Assembly: GCF_001949145.1 (NCBI RefSeq)
Contig: NW_019091407.1
Location: 1,159,907-1,223,906, forward strand
Source of the DNA: Acanthaster planci
Taxonomy: Eukaryota; Echinodermata; Asteroidea; Valvatida; Acanthasteridae
Length of the DNA: 64,000 nucleotides
Reading direction: 5' to 3'
How positions within the stretch are numbered: position 1 is the stretch's first letter; each line of letters opens with the position of its first letter. Made by a program: the position numbers and the translations under genes. The notes beneath the pieces are model-generated. The model searched no databases, was not told the origin of the DNA, and saw nothing but the letters and a program-made list of their open reading frames with translations. Shown piece after piece: positions 42,601-54,600 of this stretch.

Positions 42601-45600
42601 CAAATGTTCCAGGCTGCCAGCCCAGTGGGCAAGCACCTGTTTTTGGCAACATTTTTGTTTGCCCGTCATTTTAGAAGTTTCAGCACCGTGCACCGAAAAA
42701 TAATTGCAAAAAAAGACTGCAAAAAAGATCGACATCCTAACCTTGATGTTGCACAACTTTACATGTTCAGGTAGGTGCACTGTGGTACGTCTGGTCAAAT
42801 CGTGTACCGTGATACCGGTACGTCCGGTTGGATTGTTGGCATGAACAACGCAGCCGCATCTGTATTCAGTCGTTTTCCTTGTTCCGGATTGCAAAAACTA
42901 TATTCAGTCATATTACAGCTCAATTATCATCAAATTCCAATGAAATGGGGTCAGAGGTCTACCTTGTACATGTATGCAGAGGGTACTTCAAAAATATTTC
43001 CAAGTTTTTGAGCTTTTAAGTTGTCTTACAAGATCGACAAAAGTGACGACGACACTTTTCCTAGTTCTGGTTCAGTTTAGCCAGTTCTGGATCGCTTCAA
43101 AAATTTTTTTACACATAAAATTTTTCATTTCTCGGCCAAAACCACTGTAACAAGCGTTTTTTCTAGTAAAGCATGTCTTAAATGTATTTTAAAGGGGATT
43201 AGTTATATATTAGAATTTCAGTGCATCAACCTGGATAGCCTGCTGACAAACCCATTACATCACATACAAATCTGTTACACATGTGTAGTTGATATTACGA
43301 CATGCATGTATGTACTTGCATGCGCGATCCGAAACTAGGAAAAACGTTCATGGAATCTTGTGTTGTGAGTGACCTACCGACCTGTAATTTTTTCCGGTGT
43401 TGATTTTTTTGTGCTCCCGTGATTTTTGACAAACCGTCAACAAACGTTGAAGCATGAATTGGAAATTTAGCCAGAATTCCTTTCCTTGAAATTTTCTGGG
43501 AGTAAAGTTTGCACTGCAAGACTTTTATTTTACCTTTCAAAGAGAAGTCGTCTTAGCATGTAATGCTGTAGAGCAGTAGAAAAAAGTTGGGTAGGCCTAT
43601 TCATCTCAAGCGATTGGGAACTAGGAAAATGACTGTAAGTACTGAAAGCTTGGAGACCACGTGTAGCTAAAACTTCCTTGTCGGGCAACTGGAAATGAAG
43701 TTTGAGCAACCAGATTTTAGACTCCCCTGGCTGAAGGGCAGCTACATTTTTTTTAAATTTTGCGAGCCCTCGTTGCATGTATACCTGGCAAATGTGGTTC
43801 AGGAAATGCTGTATTAAATGTGTAACATTCATTTTGTCTTTGTTTTATTTTACTAAAGCAATTAATAACGCAAGAATGCACAGTGCATTAGTGTAATAGA
43901 ATGGTGCATTGGGATGTTTTGGCACAACCAGAAGTACATTGTTGATGATGAAAAAGCTCCTGTTTGCAGCACTTTCTCACTGCGTACAAGTAATTAATTA
44001 AATCAGTGAAGAAAAGAATTCACTTCTGTATTGAGCTGCACATACATTTTATGCTGTACATGTACCGTATGCCTGCACTTACAGGTCACATGTGTACCGG
44101 TTCATCAATACATGTACGGTATACATGTACATGTAGTTCATGCGTGCTGCACTTAATGCGTTCAAAAAGTTGGCCTAGACATTTGTGTAAAGTTGAGATT
44201 TCTTTGTCCTAAGAAGAGTTTCTAATGTCTGCTGTACTCTAATGTCTGCTGCACTTCCGGCTGTTGTGAGTTTATCCCTACTTTTACCGGTACCTCAGGG
44301 GGCTCTTCCCCACTTGGCAAAAAATTCCACAGTGGGGTAGTACACTGTACAGGTACTGTAGTACACAAAGATGTCATATCCCAGAGTGGATTGATCAACA
44401 CCAGAGTGATACCTGTAATATGAATAACTCCATCAGTCTGAGGCCCAAGTGATATTCTAATTAAGTAGAGGAGTGATGGTCTGATGGATTGCTTGCAAAT
44501 CGGACCTCCAGGGAGTATTGATAGTGCACTGTGAATGATGATTTCTTATGTACTTCGTCATCTTCAATCACTTGGGCCAAAGAAAAAAGTGCTACTTCCG
44601 ATTACTTGGCATCTGTGTAGGGTAGTATGTGTACGTGTAGGTGAGAATTTTTTTCCGGGGGGGGGAGGGGGAACATGGGGAAAGGGACTACTTTTAAAAA
44701 ACTTATTCAGTTTACAGCAATGACAGTGCAGCTGTTGTATATACCATACATGTACATGTGAAGGTATCAGACCACTAGCTTACACATGTATTTATAAATT
44801 TTTTTCATGGACTTAAAATAGACTAGACAGATTTTTTCTTTCTACATGCACATGTATACATATTTCCAATTTCACAGTTTTCCGAAAATGGGCAGCCATC
44901 CCAAATCCTCCTGAATCCCGCAGTGCCAAATTTATTTTTAATCACTGGACTTCAGGTTGCCAGTACAGCAGTAGTGTTTGGGCTTTGTACTTGTACATTG
45001 CAACTTTCTGCTTAACAGCTGCCCCAAACCTGGTGGATTTTGAAGGAAACTGTGGAAGTGAATAAGGTGGACTGACGTTCAACAGCCTTGTGTGTGTGTG
45101 TGCCAGAAGAAGGGCTCGTCAGTCAAGTCTTTGACCTCGGGCCAACTTGTGCCAAGCATCACATGCCCCTCCTGTCGGTGTCTGGATGTGAAACTATTCT
45201 AAAATATAGATGAGTCAGTCAAATATGCATGTACATGTACATGTATTTTTAAGTAGAGAAATAACAACAGTGAAAAAAAAACAGGATTTGTTCTCTTTCT
45301 CCCCTCCCCCCACCTCACAGCTTCTGGAGCTGTTTGACAGTGAAGACCCGCGAGAGAGAGAGTTCCTGAAGACGGTGCTTCACCGCATCTATGGCAAGTT
45401 CCTGGGCCTGCGCGCCTTCATACGTAAACAGATCAACCACATCTTCCTCAGGTGAGTCGTGGAACCAGGGAATCTGGCATGTTGCTTAACTTGATTGTAA
45501 ATGTGATGTTTTCGATCCCATTCCATGTTTCTGATTTCTATTCAGTGGCATTTAGATATGGAAATATTGTCTAGAAATTGACGCAGTGTATTTTGTCAAC

Positions 45601-48600
45601 GTGTTTGATTGTTGACTACATGTATATCCAGTTATTTGTAGAATGATCTGTTACCGGTAGTTATTCATGCCAACAAATGGAAACTACCGTGGCTGGTTAA
45701 TACCATGTGGTCATTTTTAGAAGAGCATTTTCAGCATTCGCACAAACAATTCACGACATTGAAATGACTATAATTCCCTAGGTTTTTCAGTATGCATTGG
45801 TTCTGGTTGTTTGTTTTTCATACCCCCCAGAATCCAAATCTTGGAATAAGGTTTATTTTGGGAATAATATTCAGCTCACCTGAATTGTGCAGGGCTTGAA
45901 TTAATTCAGCCCCCAAAGCAACTGTGTTTAGCCCATAGAGCTATATTAAATTACTAGAGGGCTGACTTTTCTTTCTCTGTGCTGAGAAAATTGGACGCAG
46001 TGCTGGCTGCAGACACTCTGAATCCATGTGTATGCTTGTAGAACTTCTGAAATCTGACAAAATAAATATTGAATTATGTACTCTAAATGCAATGTGCAGC
46101 GTCTACTGCTAAAATCCGATTAAAAAAGTCATGGCAAAATTATCTGCAGCACATACCGGTACATGCACGTGTTGGCATTGTTTATGCAGAGCAAATTGTA
46201 ATGCTCATTCACTGGTTGTGCGTTTTTTTTAGGGGGGGGGATTTGTGCATCGGCTTTGTTGACGTATCATAGAATGCACACGCATATAGCCATACAAAAG
46301 CTATACAAAATTTAGAGTTTACCATAGGTTTGTGCACAAACATGGATGCACCCAGCAGTCATCACTTTGTACATACATGTAAGATAGCACTCTAGTTTTT
46401 ATATACAACTCTATGGTTTAGCCTTTATGCCAAAGCACTCTTTATTCTTTTTCTGTCTTCATTTAAATGTTACTATTTCCATGACTCCACTCTTCTGGAA
46501 TTTAAATTGGAAAATGACATTTACAGAATAGTTCTCGACACGATAGACTCTTCATTTTCATTCTGCAGGAAGGATGGTTCATCAGAATTAATTAAAATTA
46601 ATTAAAATTTTAACCATTGTCATTTGATGTTGTGTGCAAATTGGAAATCACAGTTTGGGAGAGAAGGCCTACCACAATGTGCATGTGGGAGAAAATTGTT
46701 GTATGGAGCACCAAGGCTTTATATATATATGTTTTGTAGGTACCTGTATGCATTGATATGAGGAACTAGACAAAAAAGTACCCACCATTTTCATAAATGT
46801 GCATATAGCGCAGTCCATGTACTGGTTTGTAATCAGACTTATTCTTGTATTTAGAGGTATTCTGGATTTGAAACGTGGCATTCCTTCCCAAACAGATTCC
46901 TGTACCTACATGTATTTCATTTCTTGCTTTTTTTTTTTTACCCCCTGCAGGTTTATTTATGAAACGGAACACTTTAATGGAGTAGGAGAATTACTAGAAA
47001 TCCTGGGCAGGTAAGCATGTGATCTTTTGATGTGGTTTTCCTGCCTCCCTCCTTCCTTTGTCCACTCTGGCAGTACAAACGTGTCTAATGTGAATTTTCG
47101 AATGGGTAGATTTTGTCAGAGCACAGAACATGTTTGCAGAGAATCGTGTGGCAGGGACTGCTTACACACCTACATGTAGCTTTGTATGTGGATGTGGTTT
47201 ATTTTTTTCACCTTCCATTTACACTGTACCTCATTCAGTGCCTCAGTCCTCTGCACTTTTGAGACTGTAATGTACCGCGAAGCCTCGTCGGCAAAATCCT
47301 GTTCCAAAAGAAAAATGGCTGCCGATGTCGATGCAGTTTTGAATGTTACTTCTCGAGACTTTGCACCTGGCTTTCAATGCACTGGCATGTCATACGCTGA
47401 TTCTCTTTACCCGTTTCTCTCGAAAAGTAGAATTGCACTACAGTGACGGAGCACTCTTGCATATCCTTGCACATTGTAAGTGGACTGATGAGGCACGTGC
47501 ATGACCATGTTATCTTTTGTGGGCAAGAGTGAGAAGATGACTTACTAGCAAGAAAGGCAAATAATGGGATTCAGTCTTTTGTGTTGCATTGCCAATTCAG
47601 CAGTTGATCTGCTAGAAATGAAAGATGTCCCCAACGTCCAAACCACCCCCTGAATTTGATCCCCTTCTGCAAACAGCTTTCTCCTGTCTGTGCTAAGATA
47701 TCACTGGGACACCCCTTTCCCTTTCCTGCCAAATACTAAAGCTTGGCGAACTGCACAGCCAGCCGCGCCTGCTTCGTTCTCTGTCTGATCAAATTAAATT
47801 CCTGTGTGTGTGTGTGCGTGTGTGAAAGAAGTACTTGGCCGGGGGGAATTGACACAAATCGGGGACAGCAGAGGCTGGCCATGGGGTTGATCTATGCACA
47901 GGCTGCCTTGTTGTGATGACTGCTTACAGTTACCCAGTTCTCTGGAATTGTTGGAGAAGCTAATCATTTTAGGAAATAAGGGAAAAAATCAATGACAGTT
48001 AACTTACATGTAACACTTGTCACTGCTAGGGTCAAAAGACATCTGAATAAGACTCTGTATCTGAAAAAGAAAATGAACAAACGCCCATTGTTTACAAACC
48101 CAACACCACTATTTGAATTTTTTTAGATTCTGGTTTTGCATTGACAGTTCCAGTTGCTGTGAGAACTAGTTTTCAACTAAGACATGTATGAAGTCCAGTT
48201 TTGGTTCATGGGTTTGTTTTTCATAAAGGCGGGAAAAATTGGCAATTTTTTCCACAGCAAGAAAACAGCCTGCACTACACTATCACTGTTAAGCACAATA
48301 AGCTATTCGCGAGTTAAATTGGAATAAAATCTGGTGCACTGAGTTATCTGACTGCACATAAATATAGCGATTTGAATTCCCCAGACTAAAGACAGTGTTG
48401 CTATACCTTGTGATTCGGGGCAAGCTTTTGCATAGCGACCACCATCTCTGGAATGGACTGGTTCTTTTGTGCCCCTCTTATCCATCGAAAACGGTGTATT
48501 GTTGCAAGGTGTCTCTCATGTAACTATAAAGCAAAAGCTTGCCCCGAATCACGAGGTATAGCAACAGTGGTTTTAGTAAGGAGAATTCAAGTTGCTATGT

Positions 48601-51600
48601 TCACGTGAATTTAAAGAACTCAGTGCACCAGATTTGGGTCAAAGTTAACTCGCAAAAGGCTTATACATCACTTAGTCACACATTGATTTATCTGTGCCAT
48701 GCTTGGAAATATACATGTTGGGATGTACAATGTACATGTATACCCTGTCACTGTTGCCATCAAAGGCTGGTGTCCAACGTACAAAGGGTCAAATTTCGTA
48801 ATAACTGCATGTCATTCTGTGTGGTATTTTTTGCCAATCCAATCTTCCGTTGCAACAGGGAGTTTTTCGTCGCATTTCCCTTTGTACACAGTTACATGTA
48901 CATGTACTCAAACCATATACATTTCATGAGGTTTACCCATGCATTTATTATAATGTGAAAGTATCAATGTTTGCCTTTCGCATTGAATTACCGGTAAATG
49001 TGTACTTTTGCATAACACTGTGCGGTACCTGCATCACATTTGAGATCCCCTCGAAATCTCGTCAGCAAGATTCCAGCTGCAATACATGTAGCTAACGTTG
49101 TTTATTTGTTCTTGACCCGTTTTTCTCCTATTTCCACCCCCTCCCCCTTTCTCCACTCGCAGTATAATCAATGGCTTTGCACTGCCCCTGAAGAATGAGC
49201 ACAAGCAGTTCCTCATCAAGGTTCTCATCCCTCTCCATAAGGTCAAATGCCTCAGTCTCTACCATGCCCAGGTGAGATAACAGTCCCTCTAGCTTGAGCC
49301 TCTTATTGACTGTCTTGTGTGCAGGTCGTGCCGGCCACTGTGCGTGATTTGCTTCGCATTGGATCTTTCTTAATTTTAATTTAAAAGAATGCTGACTGAA
49401 ATTACCACTTTTTTTCATCTACATGTAAGTACAAGTACGATAGGTGACATGAAATTTGGAAAAGTAATTCTCATTTTGTCTGGACATTTAATATTTGGGC
49501 GTACATTGTGTGGTTGCCATAGTTAAAGCATTGGGGAAAAATCCTGTCGTTTAAGATGTAAGAGAAAATCAAGGAAGTTCAGCATATTAGATGTACATAT
49601 GTTAAACTTTTTTCATCATTGGTAGTACTGGTATTCCTGGGCTTGTTCCATTGGACAATTTCCTCGGTGTCAGTATTTTTCGCAGTCTCTAGAGGACTGG
49701 CTTTTGAAAGGAACAAGGAATATTGCATCATGTTGCCAAGCCAAAAAGTAGATTAAAATTGTCACCTACTCGTTTTCAGGTGCATTAGAGTTGCTTTGTG
49801 CATGTATCTTTGTTTTAAAATAAGGCTCATTGTGATATCCTGGGGAGTGCAGACATGTGGGAGAAATGTTGGCTATTCCTGCACTTCTTTTCATTGTGCA
49901 AGATTTGCTAAGGGCTAAATGTGGCTCAGGCTACAACCAGCTATATGTCAATCTGTGTGGGAGCCATCTGGTCAGAGAGATTTAACCTGGACCAACAGCA
50001 GATTTCTGCTCACTGAAATTTGAGAATGGCTCACGAGTAGTCTGCAATTGCTTCCCACATTTTGGCCCTGATGGTGAAACTGACCAAAAATGGACAAATC
50101 AGAGAGAGCCTGGATGCAGCGAGTTTTGCAGATTCAGGCCACAGACTGTAAATGGAAGTGCATTTTCTGTAAAAGAAGGGTCACTCTGAAATCAGCATTG
50201 CACTGGCAAAGAAACTTTGCCATTGAATTCACCAAAAAACACTTAGCAGTAAGTGATAATAAAAGTGAACAGTATCAAAAATTAGAGCTAAAGCAGTGTT
50301 TTTGAATTCATCCCACCTTCCTTCAAAATGACATACTCAAAGAAAATGAATAAGTAATATTTTTTAAAAGGGGTAAAAGGCAGTGGCTTCTCTCTTCATT
50401 AAGACTTAAGCTCTTCTGTGGCTCTGTGAAGGGCTTCATAATTTATGTAGCATTTCTGACCGTGCCTTAGGGCAGCAAAGTGGGCATTTCTATGAGTCGT
50501 AAATGAGCCAGTCGTGCAGTCTCTCTGTGCGTTTGGCTGTCTTGTGAGCTCTTCGTTTCTATGCCGCCCCTGTCTTGAATGCAGAAGGGAGGTGTGCGTG
50601 TTGGCACGATGATTGCTTGGGATTGTATCAGCAAGAATAATTTATCCTTTGGAGGACTTGGGTTACCATGTGGAGGCTTTCTTAGGGTGGGACCATGCAT
50701 ATTCAAACTTGAGTTGCAAAAGGAATGAGACATTGTTGAATTGTCCAGTGTGTCCACTGACCAGTATTACCCGATTGTGCCTGTTATTTCATATTCCTAC
50801 CCTGCTCCTCCGGTTTATGAAGTAAATGTAGTTCATGGTTAAAGGGGAGCAGATAATATCCAGGAGAATAGAGAAAATTTTGTTTTCAGTCGCTGTATGC
50901 GTCTGTGTACATTTGTATGACAAATCAGTCATTGGAGAAAAGGTCTGATAAATGGTTACTTCCGGAACGTCAGCTGGAGTCCTTTGGGCTCCTAGTGCCC
51001 GTGCAATGTAAACCAGTAACACAGTCCTTGTGCATGAATGATATTGGGACATCAACATTCATGTGGCTGGACGGGACCAGTCACAGTGCCCAACAGAAAG
51101 TTTTAGTATTTTACAGAGTGATTGTACATGTAGCTCAGTTGAAGACATTAATTTCTGGGACCTACAAGTGAAAAAAATATCCTTCACCTTCCTGAACGAT
51201 GTGTCACATGGACATGTAAAATAGTGAAAGTCCAGTTCAGTTTTATGAACCAATATTCCCTTACAGGAAATATCTTCTTACTTTTGGATTACACATTACC
51301 TGTTTAGTTTCATGACCCACAAAGTACACATATGAGCAGAGTGCAGTACTTACCGTACATAAACAGTGATGAAATTACATGTAATCCTCAAAGGAGGAAA
51401 AGCTAATTTTCTTATTTGTTGACTGTAATAATCAGCCTTTTCTTTATAATCTGTCAATTTTGATTCCCTTTTGATATACTGTTAAAGTCGTTTTCAATTT
51501 TGTTTTGTCTCTGTCTTCTTCCGCAGTTGGCATATTGTGTAGTACAGTTCCTAGAGAAAGATGCAACACTCACAGAGCAAGTAAGTGGGGGTTTTTTTGG

Positions 51601-54600
51601 GGGGGGGATAATGGTTTTGGATTACTTTTCTCCACCCCCACTCAACTACACAGTTGCCCTGTGCTCAGAAAGAGGTCTTTAGCCTTTTGTGAGAGCCTGA
51701 ATAAAATGGAAAACATCATTTTGACCTTTAATGGGACTTGTAATTTTTGATCAAGAAGAGTGTTTGTTGCTACAGAGAAAGTGCTGTTTCAGGTGCAAAA
51801 GTGCCTCTTTTCTTGAAAGTTCTTCAGAGCAAAGCTGACCTTTAAAAAAGATGTGACTGGTACAATGTATATGCATAGATGAAGCTATTTCAATACTAAA
51901 GTCATGTGTTAGCAAGGGTTAAGTACCGTACCCTATGCTTAAAAGTGCCCCATAACTTACAGTGCTTCTGCTGTGCATTTTCTTGCCTTGAGCCTTTTAC
52001 ATGTACATGGTAAATTTACACATACATGTATGTACACATAGAGAATGCAGTTCTGCCATGTTTGGTTGTTCAGGTCAGCCTTTTAATGTATTAAAGTCTA
52101 CAGTGTCAGACTCCACCTTCCTTTGACCCACGACCACAGTACATGTGATGTAAGTCCTTTCTGGTGTCCCAAACTTCTCCTTTGGCGTGATCGACAACAT
52201 TTACAAAAAATAAACTTCAAGAGAGAAAATTGCTGAAATCCGAACATAGCCCAAAATATTCAAATTAGAAAACATTTGTCATAACTGTGATATTTTAAGA
52301 AACTCATGGGCCTTTGGGACCTTGGCAGTTGGCAGTTTTTTCCTTGGAATTCAATATCAACGCTGTGATATATATATGTGAGTAATAAGAGACATCAATC
52401 AGGAAATGTCAAAATGCTACAAATCTAGGTGATGAACTTAAGGTTAAATTTGAGGAACATGTACATTGTACATGTAACTCAACTCAATTTTTTCTTTGTT
52501 TTATTTCATTTATTTTTCTTGTGCAGGTTACGTTGGGGCTGTTGAAATACTGGCCGAAGACCTGTAGTCAAAAAGAAGTAAGATTTTTCAGCATTGATGA
52601 ATGAAAGAGTGTACTCCTAAATTACCAGTTTGGTTCTTTCTACAACTTGCAGGATAGCTACTGTGTTTGTCAAGATTTTGTATTGTACAGCAGCTTTTGT
52701 TTGTTCACTGTGACAAAAGTGGGCACTGTTTCCACCTGTTTTATTTTGTTGCTTTTGTCACATTGGTAATTTTTATTTTACTTTTGTTTCCCCTTTCTGT
52801 GCCACTGCCTATGCACTAAGTGGCGATTTTGTTTCAACAGTGAATTATGATCAGACTACATGTATGAATAAACAGTAAAAACAGGGTATAGCATGCAAAA
52901 ACGTTGAAAATTTCCAGTGGAAAAGTTTGGACTGCTTGACATCTGTTGAAATGCAAATATATATATTTGCCTTGTAATTAAAAGACAGTACATGTGGGAC
53001 TGTCACGCATCTTTACTCAAAGACATCTGCATGTGTCTTCAGTAGCTTGTGTGGTTTGTGAAAGCCAGAGAATGCAAGCAATGATAGGTTACAGTAGGGC
53101 TGTACACAAATAACTCAGGTTATGCAATGGAGAAAAATAACCTCAACCAAAAAAAAGACATTGAGAAGGAAACGGGCGGATGTTGAAAGGCTGCTCTGCT
53201 GAAACTGTAGACTGCCAGAGAATGCAGGTCAGCACGTCAAAAAATAAAACTCCCTGGGGCTTGAAACACAGGCTGATATTACAGCGTTAGCTGTCTCTGT
53301 GCAGTCACTGAAACCCACAGTGCCTTGCATCTGAAGTTAAACGTCTCATTCCCCCCACCATTCTATGCTGGCCTACTTCAAGTCATTTTCATACAGTACT
53401 CAAAAAAAGTTAAGGACCACTTTTTTTCGTCACTTGTAATTTTTTTGCAAGCACTGAGTGGGGTCTACATGTAGTTCTTTCAGGTTTTTGTTTGTCTAGA
53501 TGGAGTTCTCATTGGAATAAAAATTGAAAAAATGTTTGTTAAAACATCAAATGCACATTTTCAGCAGTAAAATTTCTCATATAAAAAGTATACACAAACT
53601 GAAATGTGATCCTTAACTTTTTTTGAGTAGTGTTTGAATGTTGAACTGTAATCTTTTTTCCCTCCCGAGCTGGTTGTGTTGAGAGATATTCGTTTACGTG
53701 CACACTACAAGAAACCATTAGCATGTATTTAGAAAGCTGCCTCTCTGCTAGGAAACATTTGATCTTTCATTCTGACAATTGAACCAAGTATTTTAACAAA
53801 TGGATGAAGTTATGAACAACTAACATACACTATCCCCCCCCCAAAAAAAATTAAAGACCACTTTTTATTTTGTGTATACTCTACTTTATGTGATATATTT
53901 TACTGCTGAAAATGTGCATTTGATGTTTTGAAACTTTACAAATTTTTTTTTATTCTAATGAGAACACCATCCAGACAAACCAAAAATGAAAGAACTAGAC
54001 CCCACTCATTGCTTAGAAAAAATGACAAGTTAAGAGGAAGTGGTCTTTAACTTTTTTGTGAGTAGTATAGTATCTGCCATCAGTAACCCACAGAAGAATG
54101 TTTCATTCAGTTTTCCTTTACTTTCAATTCTTTGACTTGCACTTGGCTCTGTTAATTGTCACGCACTAAGAGTATCAGACTCCTGTAAGTGATGGTGTGG
54201 TAGATGTTATTTGTTCAAGTACAAATATATTGCATTTTATCCAGACCGTACACTTACGATAACTGCATATCTGTAGAACCATACATTATGTAAATGTTGG
54301 TTTTGTGCATCCTTACACAGAATGTAATGACATGTAGATCTGTCATGTGGATTCATATGGATTTTTTTGTTTGTATTTGTTCCCCTTTATTTTTCAATCT
54401 AAAGTACGACAGAAAGTGTGGTCATGTTTCCCTGTGATCATATTTCCTGCTAGCTTGTCAGAGCCCACCAGCATCCCTGTTGACACCAGGTGTGTTGACT
54501 TAATTGAACCTGTTGGCCTTTTCACCCTCGATCCAGGTCATGTTCCTGGGCGAGATTGAGGAGATACTGGACGTGATAGAGCCTTCCCAGTTCGTCAAAA

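Larger units (their letters stand above)
8630..45000. repeat. Dispersed palindromic GTACATGTAC / TACCGGTA repeats
   Basis: Short palindromes built from GTAC, ACATGT and ACCGGT recur throughout introns 1 to 4, singly and in runs. The densest runs are near 10201-10545, 13665-13960, 16210-16385, 16750-17010, 20330-20570, 22130-22205, 24400-24930, 26150-26425, 26800-26835, 33280-33345 and 34690-34860. They are not a regular tandem array: spacing and order vary. No transposon ends or coding are associated. They explain the odd low-complexity open frames of this region. Confidence 0.9.
38786..45320 (+). other. Intron 4 (about 6.5 kb)
   Basis: The intron is non-coding. It contains a minus-strand SINE head (42191-42290), an approximately 1.2-kb element with hAT-like ends (42541-43770), scattered GTAC dyads, a G-run after TTTTTTCC (about 44648-44672), and complex palindrome-poor stretches (38870-39070, 40480-40790, 44390-44560) that could be regulatory. 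Confidence 0.8.
52578..54536 (+). other. Intron 9
   Basis: About 2 kb. It is non-coding apart from the two facing mariner-type MITEs at 53399-53627 and about 53833-54062. Confidence 0.75.

Noticed and set aside
42379-42894. 171-codon minus-strand frame
   Set aside because: It overlaps the end of the hAT-like element and a dyad cluster, and no transposase or other motif is visible.
45890-45990. CAGGGCTTGAATTAATTCAG as a hAT element end
   Set aside because: No matching inverted terminus or target duplication was found nearby.
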